Notes under the pieces: generated by a model
Told to the model about the DNA's origin: nothing
What the model saw: the letters and a program-made list of their open reading frames with translations, nothing else
Databases searched by the model: none
Shown here: positions 22,079 through 33,064 of the stretch, piece after piece
Numbering within the stretch: the stretch's first letter is position 1
How the letters are laid out: each line of letters starts with the position of its first letter
Source: Cerrena zonata
Lineage: Eukaryota > Basidiomycota > Agaricomycetes > Polyporales > Cerrenaceae
Length of the DNA: 64,000 nucleotides
Direction: 5' to 3'
NCBI GenBank assembly: GCA_038087015.1
Contig: JASBNA010000016.1
Coordinates: 1-64,000, forward strand
Translations under genes and position numbers: made by a program

Positions 22079-22793
22079 CACTGGATCGTAGCCCAAATTT
22101 TAGGCTTCATAAAAGTAAAGTAAAATCTTATAAAAAGTCTCTTACAAAATATAATTTTCAGACCAAAAAAATGATCTAAAAATTCTGAATTGTGACAGAT
22201 ATTGATGAATTATAAAAACCTATGTAAATTCAGACTTTTGTATCCACTTTTTGGAGTTCAAAAAAGCTCAATTTCCATCCTTTTTTTGCTGGGAAAAAAT
22301 TCAGTATGCAAAATTCAACATTTTGATACACTTTAATTTTTTCAAAAATTATAATATAATTGTATATATTAAAACAAAGTTTCATAGATAGACAGCCTAA
22401 AGAGAAGATATAGACTACTATTCTTAGTACATCATGGTCCCTGTCAATAAGACTATTTGATGGAGATACTTAGGTATACAATACTATTCATCTTACCAGT
22501 TTAGCAGTTTAAATTTTATATCAGTTTTGAAAAAATAAATATGTGTCAAAACTTTGAATTTTGTATTCCAAATTTTGCTCTAACAAAAAATGTATCAAAA
22601 TTGAGCCTTTTTGAACTCTAAAAACTGGATACAAAAGTCAGAATTTATATAGGTTTTTGTAATTCATCAAATTCTGCTGCAATTCTGAAGTTTTGCATTA
22701 TTTTTTAGGTCTAAAAAGTATGTTTTGTAAGAGACTTTTTATAAAATTTTACTTTACTTTTATGGAGCCCAAAATTTGGGCTACGGTCCAGTG
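22079..22793. mobile_element. 715 bp foldback MITE, copy 2, inside ORF1
   Basis: It has the same CACTGGATCGTAGCCC ends as copy 1 and the same 715 bp length. The 3 bp duplication is AGT (22076-22078 and 22794-22796). Its interior has diverged more than copies 1 and 3 have from each other, so it is probably an older insertion or a different subfamily. Confidence 0.9.
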
Positions 22794-22933
22794 AGTTCCA
22801 AAAGAAGAAGGAGATCCAACAAGCCGCCGACGTCGAGATGGCAGATGCATCTCGACCCGGACCCTCTGTCCAATCACTCATCGACAAGGGTATATCGGCT
22901 GGCATCAAACGCCTGGAGCAACGCCTCAGTAAA

Positions 22934-22991
22934 GTAAGTAATACCCTTTCTGAGATGCGCATTCTAAACCGCAGACTGACTTCGCTATCAG
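22934..22991 (+). other. 58 nt spliceosomal intron inside Penelope ORF1
   Basis: The donor is GTAAGT, a branch-like CTGAC sits 13 nt before the CAG acceptor, and there is no stop within it in the incoming frame. Because 58 is not a multiple of 3, splicing and retention give two different downstream frames, and both are open. Confidence 0.7.
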
Positions 22992-23258
22992 TCGAACACC
23001 CCGAGCGGCTCCGGAGCGTCTTCGTCAAAGGGTCTGCGAGGACCCACCCATACTCCCAAGCCGGGCCGTCAACAGCCCTCCTTGATGAAGCAGGTGAAGA
23101 AGAATGCCATAGCACAGTCGGCCAAAGTAAACGGCCACAAGAAACAAGCTGGCAAGAAGTCGAAGCCCGGCTCCTCCTCGAAGAATACCGGGGCTGGAAG
23201 CAAGAAGCCTCCGAAGGGAGGACAGGGCGGCAAGGGCAAGGGCAAGGCACGGGCCTAG

Positions 23259-26200
23259 GCATCCTTAGGGCGGGTAATATCCCCGTACTAGATGTCTGTG
23301 GCAATAGAATAACAACGCCGTACGTATACCCTAATGCTCGGACTATCCCGGATTTCGTGACTGATCTCCCACTCCCCCAGGCAATTAATTATGTAATTTT
23401 ACACACTCCTGTAAATATTCTGAACGAGTCTCAGTTCTATAATTATGTTCATCTGTCTGACGGCGTAAGTGTGCCAAAAGAAATACAGTCACTGGATCGT
23501 AGCCCAAATTTTAGGCTTCATAAAAGTAAGGTCAAATTTTATAAAAAGTCTCTTACAAAACATGATTTTAAGCATGTAAAAATTGTCAAAAAATGCAGAA
23601 TTTCAGCAAAATTTGATGAATCATAAAATCCTTGGCTAATTCAGACTTTTGTATTTAATTTTTAGACTTTAGAAATATTGAATTTTTGTTTATTTTCTAT
23701 TGGAGAAAAGTTTACTATGCAAAATTCAAAATTTTGATGCATTTTTGTTTCTCCAAGAGTGATATAAAATTTAAACTGCTGATTTGGAAAGGTCAGTGAT
23801 ATTGCATACTTAAATATCTCTATCAGATAGTATAATTGACAGAGACTATGATTTATCAACAATAGTAGTCTATATCTTCTCTCTAGGCTCTCTATTTATA
23901 ACACTTTATTTTGATATATACAATTATATTATAATTTCTAGAGAAATAAAAGTGCATCAAAATTTTGAATTTTGCATAGTAAACTTTTCTCCAATAAAAA
24001 ATAAACAAAAATTCAATATTTCTAAAGTCTAAAAATTAAATACAAAAGTCTAAATTAGCCAAGAATTTTATGATTCATCAAATTTTGCTGAAATTCTGCA
24101 TTCTTTGACAATTTTTACATGCTTAAAATCATGTTTTGTAAGAGACTTTTTATAAAATTTGACCTTACTTTTATGAAGCCTAAAATTTGGGCTATGATCC
24201 AGTGAGTATCATTTAAGTGTAGGAATGAACTTCATGTTTTATCAACCCCTCAATACGGACCTAATTATAAATGCTTATAATGACTTGTGTCGACGCCTGC
24301 GATGGCACCTCAAGTTTACGTTAGAGGACCCTGATAAGCCTTTCGACCCAGACTATTACGTTCCCAATCTAAAGAAGGGACGTAAGAACATACCAACGTT
24401 ACCGCGTTACATTGAAATAGGATTGACATTAGGTAGGCGCTTTGTGCTCGACTCAATCGCCAAAACCAATGCCATGTCTGCGAAGTTGCCGCAAAAAGCG
24501 CATCCTCTTCAACTTCGTACAGGAAAAATCAATGAGTTCATGGTCAGGAATAACTACATCGTTACTCCAACAGACAAGAACTTAGGACTCGCGGTGTCTA
24601 AGAGGGACTGGTTAGTAGGCAAAACACAAGCTATGCTTGACAATCCGAATGATTACCGTCGAATCAAAATTGACGAGATGCGTGAAATAATGTCGGATAA
24701 ACACGAAAAGATTAAGGAAATTGTACTGGACGTTCAGCTCGTCCCAGACCTTATCTCTGTCGGACTTGATGACTATCTCGTGTCCAAGGCCCCTGGCGCC
24801 GATGATATGAATGGCAATCCAATTACGGATTTTATTATCCCGCAATTCTACGGAATTCCGAAGATACATAAAAAGCCAACAGGGTTTCGACCCATCATCC
24901 CCTGTCACAGTGTTCTGATGGGACCCGCAGGCAAATTCGTGTCTAAAGAACTCAAGGATATAATCAAAGAACGTCCCACCGTTATACACGGTTCAAAAGA
25001 CCTCGCGATTCGCTTGAGCAAGCTTAAGTTGGACAGAACTAAAAAATGGTTCATTGTCACCGGAGATGTCGTTGCATTCTACCCGAACGTTCCGCTGGAC
25101 CAGTCAATTGATATTGTTTACAATTACTGGTTGTTGAAAAAGTTCGGTGTCGATCAACTTGGACTCTTCGATTGCCCTCTTCCAGAGGCGGCTGCCGCCG
25201 CCTCCGCGCTCAACACTAAAAGAGCGTACGCACGTGCGTTTAAAGCGTCACTGGAAGTGTCACTTTGTAAGCTGGTATGCCAATATGATGGAAAGTATTA
25301 CCTTCAACTCCGAGGCCTTGCAATGGGCGTCGCTGAATCACCAGATGTAGCCAACCTTTTTGGTTGTTACTTCGAGGAGAAGGTCAACATCATGACCAAC
25401 CCAAAAGTTCCATACTACGGTCGGTACATCGACGACTGCTTAGCAATAGTCTACGCCAATACTGAACAGGAAGCGTTAGACCATATTGAAAGCAAAATAG
25501 CGTACGATGGGTGTACAATTGAATGGTGCAAACCCGGAAGCTTTCAACACTTCCTCGATATGACAATTTACAAAGACTGGGATGATTCAATTCAACACCG
25601 TCCTTATCGCAAATCGGGTAACCACCAAGAGCGTATTCCATGGATATCTCACCACCCCCTCGATGTCAAAAGAGGTACCTTCGTGGGCGAGATGTCAAGG
25701 CTAGCTGTCCTCAGTACGAAATTTGCAACGTATGCGGAAGCACTTCAGGGCCTAACGGCCCTGTACGTGAAGAGAGGCTATCCCTTTGAGGTTTTACATT
25801 CGTGGCTATCTAAAAATGTCACAGCACGCTGGGAGAAACGACTACAAGTCAAAGACAACGTCGAATCCATTGGCACGGCTAACAAAGCACAGCTGCTGGT
25901 CCTTAAGACCGAATTTAATCAATCTTGGAATTACTTTAACGCTCATGAATTAGGCGAAACTATTCTAGGCTACTGGCGTTTATGGTATCAAAAAGCCATA
26001 AACGGTGAGCTCGTACAACCGCGTGTACTCCCTTCGGGAGTCTTGCTCCCTTCCCCTTCGGATTTCGACAACCATTCTCTTCATTCAAGCCACCCCAGCT
26101 GCCTAACAAAGGTAGTTGGACTCGGTGGTGAGGAGACTTGGGTGCCGGATCTTGGGAAGATCGGTATGCTTGAAGCGAGAACGATAACGAGTCGTAAAAA

Positions 26201-26510
26201 GACTCTTAAGTTATTCGACGTTACCAATTTTTGGAAACGAATAGTTTTAGAAAGGTTAGAAGAAGAGATACTGAACGAACAGCTTCCAGGTGAAGTGAAT
26301 GTTCTTCAACAACTTGTTGAACACGTTGCCCCCGATGATCACAACGACCCCAATCATGAGATGGACGTTGACGGTAGGAATTTCGTGGTTTCAGGATCCT
26401 CGGTTCAGCCGGCTGGTGTTACTGCTAGTGGTCATGGTGTTACCATCGACAACACGGTACGTACTATTCACCATCGGTCTTCTTCTCCTGACATACAGCG
26501 TTTTCGCTGA
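23259..26510 (+). pseudogene. Penelope-like reverse transcriptase ORF, interrupted by a foldback MITE
   Basis: The frame runs from before 23262 to a MITE at 23490, and resumes in phase after 24207 once the MITE and one AGT are discounted. From Met 24225 the rest is 761 codons. RT motifs, counted from that Met: PKIHKKP with GFRPII near residue 211, the first catalytic Asp block (VTGDVVAFYPNVP) near 278, LAMGVAESPDVANLF near 362, and the catalytic Y-I-D-D (YYGRYIDDCLAIV) near 400. A thumb-like region follows (ERIPWISHHPLDVK, KRGYPFEVL). The C-terminus is acidic and Ser-rich with no GIY-YIG endonuclease. The RT core has no frameshift, so the insertion looks recent. The frame upstream may be fused to ORF1 when the 58 nt intron is kept. 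Confidence 0.85.
23490..24204. mobile_element. 715 bp foldback MITE, copy 3, inside the RT ORF
   Basis: The ends are CACTGGATCGTAGCCC and GGGCTATGATCCAGTG. The duplication is AGT (23487-23489 and 24205-24207). It is very similar to copy 1 along its length. Confidence 0.9.
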
Positions 26511-27283
26511 TGTTGACACACGGGTCATCGGCGCCTTCGGCGCCGTCGCGTAGTACTTGTCTTGGGAGTCAGAACTCTTGGAATGTGGTATGCCGAAAGC
26601 TTCGCACAAGCGTCGCGACTAGGGCCCTTTCCTCGGTAGTAGGACTCTTGATTCCGGGAACCCTTCGGCCCTGCGGGCCTGACCGTTCAGTGTGTACTTC
26701 AGCAGTCTGTATCCAGGTACGTCCACCTTACCCTAATTAACATTGACTTTAGCCATTGGACTTTCGGTTATTCAGCACACTTGTATGCGGGACATTTCAG
26801 CAAACGGAAATAAGCTTTAATGACATGGGTTGGGGTCACGCCAGACCCTAACCCAAACCCTAACTGTAAGTTATCTATCGCAATCATCGATAGATCGAGA
26901 CTAATTGTGTGAAACAATCAGCTAACCCTAACAGGTAACCCTACGCTAACCCGGACCCTAACCCGAACCTTCCTAACCCCAACGCCTAACTCATGGGCAG
27001 GGCCACGTGACCTCGGGCTTCTCGGAGCGCTCGTCGCTCCGGGATTGGTGGTCGCCGGTTTGGTGTGGGAACTTTTCACACGCTGTCGCTTCTTTGCCGG
27101 CCCTTCGGGCCTGCTGCGCAGTTTGCACGGGGATTCCCCCGGGAAACCCCTTCGGGGGTTTCCCTGGTTTTTCCCGGGGGGAAACCCCCGGGATTCCCCC
27201 GGCGTCTCGCCTTGTGCTTCTCCCCTGTAATCCCCGATGCCTCCGGCATCGGGTCTTCGGAGTTGTCTCTCGCAAATTGTAAT
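26511..27283 (+). other. Structured 3' region of the Penelope element
   Basis: No gene is seen. Several GC-rich hairpins occur: CGGCGCC/GGCGCCG near 26529, AACCCTTCGG and GGCCCTGCGGGCC near 26660-26680, GGAGCG/CGCTCC near 27023, and a 10 bp stem (GGGAAACCCC, TTCG loop, GGGGTTTCCC) at 27141-27164 within larger nested GGGGATTCCCC-type repeats. Between 26840 and 26990 there are scattered, imperfect CCCTAA units. Strong RNA structure here would sit just upstream of the ribozyme. Confidence 0.6.
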
Positions 27284-27350
27284 GCAGACCTGATGAGCCG
27301 TTAAAAAGGCGAAACAGGTGTTGTTGGTTTCCCCCAACACTGTCGTCTGC
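27284..27350 (+). ncRNA. Hammerhead ribozyme, type I topology
   Basis: All conserved core parts are present in order. Stem I is GCAGAC (27284-27289) paired with GTCTGC (27345-27350), 6 of 6. The core CTGATGA is at 27290-27296. Stem II GCC/GGC closes an 8 nt loop (27297-27310). GAAA is at 27311-27314. Stem III CAG-TGTTG pairs with CAACACTG with one bulged G (27315-27342). The cleavage triplet is GTC, so self-cleavage is predicted after C27344. Hammerheads are known in Penelope-like elements; here it lies about 80 nt before the CCCTAA end. Confidence 0.88.
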
Positions 27351-27430
27351 TTTCGCTGCAACGGTGTTTTCTTCAAGTCGTCGAAAACCTCACTCGCTCG
27401 CAAGCTCGCTTCGTTCGGTTTTCTCCTCCT

Positions 27431-27460
27431 CCCTAACCCTAACCCTTTCTCCTCCCTAAC
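27431..27460 (+). repeat. Interstitial telomeric repeat at the Penelope element 3' end
   Basis: CCCTAACCCTAACCCT (27431-27446) and CCCTAAC (27454-27460) are separated by TTCTCCT, which also precedes the first block. This marks the junction between the retroelement and the chromosome-arm sequence to the right. Confidence 0.85.
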
Positions 27461-27788
27461 GATACTGGAGATGGGGTTCTCATCATCAGGTATGACCCGA
27501 CAGAACGCTGTGGGGTCTCCATCATGTTCGTTAAGAAGCTCCCACAATTTCTCAAACATTTGCGGACTTAGATGTACATTCGGCTTTGTTGTGAATTGAA
27601 TCATTAGAAGTGCAGAATAACTGTATCTTCAAGAGAGTAATCATGTGCTGCCCTTCCCTTGTTGTGTTCGACACCATCTCAACAATAGCGGAAGCGGAAG
27701 CGTCTGGAGGAACATCATACTGCATTACCTTTCTGAAAACCTGGCCTTCTTTCATTACAAAGACAGCGACTTTGATGGTGGGAGCCAT
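27461..27788 (-). pseudogene. Truncated minus-strand coding fragment at the telomeric seam
   Basis: I do not recognise the protein. A minus-strand frame starts MAPTIKVAVFVMKEGQ at 27788, and a second frame reads FTTKPNVHLSPQMFEKLWEL and on to ENPISSIV. Both look protein-like, but no simple intron joins them. The second runs straight into TTAGGG repeats at 27460, so the gene's 3' part is missing. It looks like a gene broken at a former chromosome end. Confidence 0.45.
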
Positions 27789-29868
27789 GACTACACAAAG
27801 GGGGGGGGGGGGGGGGGGTCAGAATGCTGGGTTTGGTTGTTGAAGTGTTGAAGGTGAGCATGTCATTGAACACACAGAATACACTCTCCCACACACCACA
27901 ACTAGAGCCAACAATTATATTTCACACTATGCTACGACGAAGAAACATCAACAATAGTTAACTATGGACACAAAGAATGACAAATATATGTAAAAGTTCA
28001 TTACCGCGGAAAACGTAACGACAAGGGAGAAACCATGACACGAAACAGATGAGACAAGGAGCAAGAACGGGTGACTAGTAGCAGAATGCATAGGCGTTTG
28101 AGAAATGCGGACCGAGGTCGATGACAATGAGTAGGACTGTACCAAAGCAGCTACAGCGGTGAATGGGATCACAGATCATATGGTCTACAAAGTAAGGAAA
28201 AGGTGAAAGTCAAGCTGGCGGCACCGGCTTCAAAATCTGTAGTACATCAGCAGTTGCCGAGTCTTCCGCAATAGAACTCGATGTCGAAACGATATACATC
28301 GTAGAAGTCGACCTCGTGCGCTGATACGCAAGAGACAGGAACGGAAAAGGTATTGGAATGCGCAGACGATGCACAATAATGAGACATCAGTTGAGGTTGA
28401 GACCCATTCTCGGCAGTATGCGAGACATGAATGATCTCAAGGGCAAGCGATTCAGAGACGGGTTTAACCAAAGTCTCTAACCAGGCGATGAAAGGACACA
28501 AAATCGATATGTATAGCTGTCAAACGAAGGGAATGGCAGAAAGCTACATTTGGGGGCGGGCGTGGAGGAATGGTCATCATGAGCAGACGTTTCTTCTACG
28601 CCGCCCATGAGAAATCCGAGCCCGAACCTGAAGCCGCTGGAGGATCGCCATAGTCCTGCTCGGTCCTTCTCGAACATACCAAGATAGTTGGGCTTGAAGT
28701 CGAACACATCGTCCTCCTGCCCCATCTAGTCGTTACAGGTATCCCATTCATATAGTAACGGTCTTGATGTACGAGCAAGGGTGGTGTCAAAGAGTCGAAG
28801 GGTAGGGATGCCGACAAGACTGATGGAAAAAACCCAGGTATGTTGAATCTAAAGTGCGAGCGAGTTTTGCTTTCAAGTCGGATATTGGTGCATGACTGAT
28901 GACAAGGCAAAAGTTGAGCGGTTTCGTTTCGGCGATCCTTAGTTGCTATGTTGGACACATAAGACAAAAGAAAGGCCGTGGATGGAATGGTTGATGTATA
29001 GAATGAGTGATACTCGAGAATAAGGAATGTGGCAAGGACCTGATTTGCATGATGACGTCGTTGGTCATTATTAAAGGACCATGGTAATAACGGAGAGCCT
29101 TAGATGACCGTACTCGGGTCACGAGGCTACAGTATGGTTTCCTAGAACGAGCAAAGAGAGAGATGATCAGAGACGACGACTAAAAGTAGTTTGGTTCATG
29201 ATTGAATTCGAGATGCCGCGAGTGATTCGTGAGGTGACGCTTCTCGGTGTATTAACAAACCTTAAAGAACGAATTGAGAGGCCTGGAACTATGTATAGCC
29301 GGCCATCTGTCAACGCGAGCTTCTGGGATGGAAAGTGGAAGATGGGAAAGCCACGGCTGCCTGGAATGAGAACATGTAGAGGTGGAGATTACATAGTCGA
29401 ATGAGCGATGAGAGATATGTTTACAGGCTGGAGGAGGGTGAGACACTTGGCGAGTCGGAACCGCGTGGACAGGAACACAGGCACGGGCCGTGAGGGAATC
29501 CCCATGACGAAAGGTGGCAAATGCATCCGTATTCAATTCATCTTGCAGCATACTTTATGTGGGGGATGCTGCGAGGTTTCGTTGATATATATGCAATGAA
29601 ATACAAGTATTGAGAAAGATGAAGAAGAAAGAGTGGGCAAGGTACGAGAAGCGGTGGGGGCGCGAGTGTGCCTGGCGGGAAAGCGGCGCGGAGAGGCAGA
29701 GCATGGGGATGAGGTCGTTGATCATCCGAATGAATATGGCTTGTCCTGAGCTCATCTCTCTTTCTTGCCTCAGCTCACCAACACAAACGGTCACCACCAA
29801 CAGCTTCTTCACCGTGGAGGACGTTAGCAAGCACACCGTCCCGCTCAGGTTCTCAGGCTTGAGATACG
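27789..29868. other. 2 kb without a clear gene
   Basis: A run of 19 G (27800-27818) sits 11 bp upstream of the truncated fragment's start. On the minus strand there are open stretches at 28247-28501, 28477-28725 and 28596-28967, with overlapping frames and plausible splice sites, but no recognisable product. They may be remnants of one gene. 29,000-29,868 is probably the upstream region of the deubiquitinase gene. Confidence 0.35.
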
Positions 29869-32800
29869 ATGAAACGATGGAATCCGTTTGGAGGCACCAC
29901 TACCCAACCTACGCCGGCAGTCACTCCTGTTGCCCCGCTTCCTGTCGACATTCCTCATGTCGTCACTCCTCCGGATGCCAAATACTTTGGTCTAGAGAAC
30001 GTATGTGCCTTTTCCTTCTTTCCTCCGCCCCTTCTCATCTTTCTTCAGTTTGGCAACACTTGGTACGCTATCTCCTTCACATTCAACCTCCGGCCTTCCC
30101 CATCCCTTCTTCTGTCTCAACCTGTGGCGAATAGTCTCACTGCATCTCCTCGATCACCGCTAAGGTCATGTCCGAGGTAGACTTAGGTTGGTATTGATGG
30201 GGGCAGTCGCTCATTCGTGTCACCTGGAATCCCTTCCGCAGCTATTCCATTTTTCCAGTATGTTTTGTTGTTCATGCCCGTTGCTTAACCAACCTTTCTA
30301 GCTATGCCAACTCTGTCTTGCAAGCTCTCTACTACTGCGGCCCCTTCCGCGAGCTCGTCCTCCAATATCCAGATCCCTCCGTACCAGAACTTCCTCCAAC
30401 TCCTCCCCCCGTCCCCGCAACTACCCAACAGACCAAATCCAAGACCGCTACAGAGCAGCATTCAAATCCTGTCACCCCAAGCCAAGCCGGAACTCCAGCT
30501 GTAAGCGCAAACGGAGACACAAGCCCGACCGGTGCACCAACTATCCCGTCTACACCTCCAACACTTCTATCAGCACTTCGATCACTGTATATTCATATCA
30601 GTCGAAACCCGGCAGACAAAGGCACCGTCGCCCCTCGAGCCTTCATCGACAAACTCAAAGAACTCAACGAGCTCTTTCGCACCGCTCAGCATCAAGATGC
30701 CCACGAGTTTCTCAACTTCTTGCTCAACAGGATCCTGGAAGAAATGGAGGACGACAGAAGGAAAGGCGTCGTGCTCGTCTTAAATGGAGTTACAACGGGC
30801 GCAACCCCATCCAAAGAAGACCGTATGTATCTTATGATCTTATACCTCATTGCATGGCTCCTGACTGTGTGTGAAGTATCCCAGTCCATATCATCCCTAA
30901 ATTCATCTACCGGAGCTCCGCCTCCAAGTACTATCACCGTCTCCACTTCTCATCCGACAACCTCGTCTACTTTTGTTCACCGCCTTTTCGAGGGTATACT
31001 CACCAGCGAAACTCGCTGTCTGACATGTGAGACCGTCTCATCACGAGATGAGTCATTTCTGGACCTCTCAATTGATATCGAGCAGAATGCGAGTGTCACT
31101 GCTTGCCTGAGGCAGTTTTCAGCTAGCGAAATGTTATGTCAGAAGAACAAATTCTTCTGTGACTCTTGCTGTGATCTCCAGGAAGCTGAAAAACGGTACG
31201 TTGGAGCTCTATGCCTTATTTACAACAGTTTTCGATAACTTTCATAGGATGAAAATCAAGAAGCTTCCGAACGTCCTTGCATTACACCTCAAACGGTTCA
31301 AGTATCAAGAAGACACCGGTCGATACGTCAAACTAGCTTATCGTGTCGCATTTCCCTTCCAACTACGCCTATTCAACACTGTCGACGATGCCGAGAACCC
31401 TGACAGACTCTACGAGCTCTTTGCAATCGTAGTACACATTGGGGCGTGAGTGCTTGCTAGCGTTCTCTCCCATTGGACTATATTGATTCCGTGCCTGATC
31501 TTTATTTTTCGGTAGCGGACCACATCACGGACACTACGTTAGCATCATAAAGGCACGCGGGACGTGGTACCTCTTCGACGATGACAACGTGGACACTATC
31601 AAAGAGTCTGATATAGCAAAGTATTATGGCGATAATAATGGCTCTGCATACGTTCTCTACTATCAAGCTACCGACCTCGATGTTACTGCCCTCGGTCTTC
31701 GGCCACCACCATCTGCTACACCTTCGCCTCTTCCAACAGCTTCGTTGAAAGAGGGACCTTCGTCTGTACGGAGCGTCACTTCCAGTGAAGCAGGGTTCGA
31801 TGAAGTCAATCTTCCTGCGTTACCTCCAGGCCTTGTCCAATCTCCAGAGCAACCGCCGAACGAACTGGAAGCCACGCCTGCATTACCAAATGCTCAAGGC
31901 CCCCAGTTACTGGTGACTATACCTCCGACCTCGTCGGATTCCAATCCCTCCACTCCTACCGCCCCGGCGACTCCCAACACGCTCAATACCATTTTCAGAA
32001 GTATACGTCATTCACCTTCCGGGAAGATCAAGAAACATATATTGGATGTTGTCAAATCAGAACCGCCGCCTCCACTACCTACAGCTCCAGTATCCGCCTC
32101 ATCTATTGAACTTCCTTCAGGGTCTACTCCAGTATCTTCCGTGGCCGATCCTTCGGTAGATCCATATATTCCACCGCCAACGCCTACGATGATGATTAAT
32201 GGGAAAGAGAGGGAGCCGGAAAGAAAGCCTAGCGGTTGGTTTTCTCGTCGGAAAAGTGTCCGTGATGAAAAGACGAAGATTGTTCCTAGTAGTTTCCCAT
32301 CGTTGGGCGACTCCGGTAACTCGAATTGGTTCAAACACCCAGGCCGGCTAGGAAGGCGGACTTCAGACGTTGGTCTTCATAATTCACCTAGTGCAGCTAG
32401 CGTTCCGTCGTCCCCCAGATTGGACCCCATACCTTCCCCACCCAGATCGCCCGTGGTTCCATTCAACTCGGCGACGTTGCATGCTCCTCCAGATCACAAG
32501 AAGTCTGCGCCTGAGTTATCCAATGGAAGGAAGAGACTACCTCAAAGGCCGTCTACTGCAAATGCCACTATGTCTTCATCCTCTTCAAGGCCACGTTCTG
32601 TTGCAACCCCTCCACTACCGCCACTGCCCAGCTCACCGAGCGCTCTGAATGGTCAGCGAAGGGTCTCACCACTGCCCAACGATCTACTAGGTTCACCGCT
32701 AGCAAATTCTCACTCTGACCGGGGAACAAACGGGACATCTGCACCGTCCTTCGAGGTCAAACGCGCATCCAGACCGCAAAGTTCATCATCAGCGGTGAAC

Positions 32801-33064
32801 CCTGGCCTTGGTTTTAGCACTTCCTCGAATGGTACTGCAAGTACCCTCAATACCTCATCTCATAGTGGCGAAGGTAGTGGTACGAGTACTGGAAACGGCC
32901 CACCACCAACAGGTATCACCCGCAAAAGAGCCTCTCGAAAGCTAAGTTTCACAGGTCAGATATCCATGCTTGGATTTGGTCGAAAAGATCGAGACAAGGG
33001 AAAGGACAAGACGGTCTCATCGCCTCCCATCACTTATTCTCCAGGCACTGTCAGGGACAGGTGA
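29869..33064 (+). CDS. creB: Ubiquitin carboxyl-terminal hydrolase, USP12/46 (CreB/Ubp9-13) family
   Basis: This is a cysteine protease that removes ubiquitin from proteins. The first exon (29869-30000) ends GLEN; a 14 nt exon (30049-30062) gives FGNT with the catalytic Cys codon split by a 239 nt intron, and [11 protein letters not shown] follows from 30302. Other USP landmarks are the QQDAHEF-like [14 protein letters not shown], a zinc-binding C-x2-C pair (RCLTC) with [17 protein letters not shown], and the catalytic His box GHYVSIIK with FDDDNV. At least five introns are present. The tail after about residue 470 is a long Ser/Pro-rich region, typical of the fungal CreB branch, which acts in carbon catabolite control with a WD40 partner. 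Family assignment is strong; the exact role is inferred. Confidence 0.88.

Larger units (their letters stand above)
21373..23258 (+). pseudogene. Penelope-element ORF1 (gag-like), interrupted by a foldback MITE
   Basis: The frame opens at 21373 after a stop, with no good ATG before Met at about 21508, so the true start may lie in an upstream exon or be missing. The first part has charged helical segments (for example KARNIIEKFREHE). At 22079 a 715 bp MITE interrupts it; the frame on the other side (KKKEIQQAADVEMADASR) is in phase once the MITE and one AGT are discounted. A 58 nt intron (22934-22991) then shifts into a very basic, Gly/Lys-rich tail (for example GGQGGKGKGKARA) ending at the TAG at 23256-23258. 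Such a tail fits nucleic-acid binding, though that role is inference. Confidence 0.75.
21300..27460 (+). mobile_element. Penelope-like retroelement, endonuclease-less, Coprina-like
   Basis: Components in order: a basic-tailed ORF1 with an intron, a reverse transcriptase ORF, a structured 3' region, a hammerhead ribozyme motif (27284-27350), and CCCTAA repeats (27431-27460). The RT has the Penelope hallmark PKIHKKP. No GIY-YIG endonuclease is seen at the C-terminus. Sense-strand 3' CCCTAA is what priming from a TTAGGG overhang would leave, as known for endonuclease-deficient Penelope elements such as Coprina of basidiomycetes. The 5' boundary is unresolved and the copy may be 5' truncated. Two foldback elements interrupt it, so it cannot make intact proteins now. 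A 9 bp perfect hairpin (CCTACTCAG/CTGAGTAGG) lies at 21335-21355. Confidence 0.85.

Noticed and set aside
22711..23304. 197-codon minus-strand frame opposite ORF1
   Set aside because: It is the antisense of ORF1 and of the MITE end, with no start context or splice pattern of its own.
26840..26990. A second telomeric seam
   Set aside because: The CCCTAA units here are scattered and imperfect, inside the retroelement 3' region, with no change of sequence type across them.
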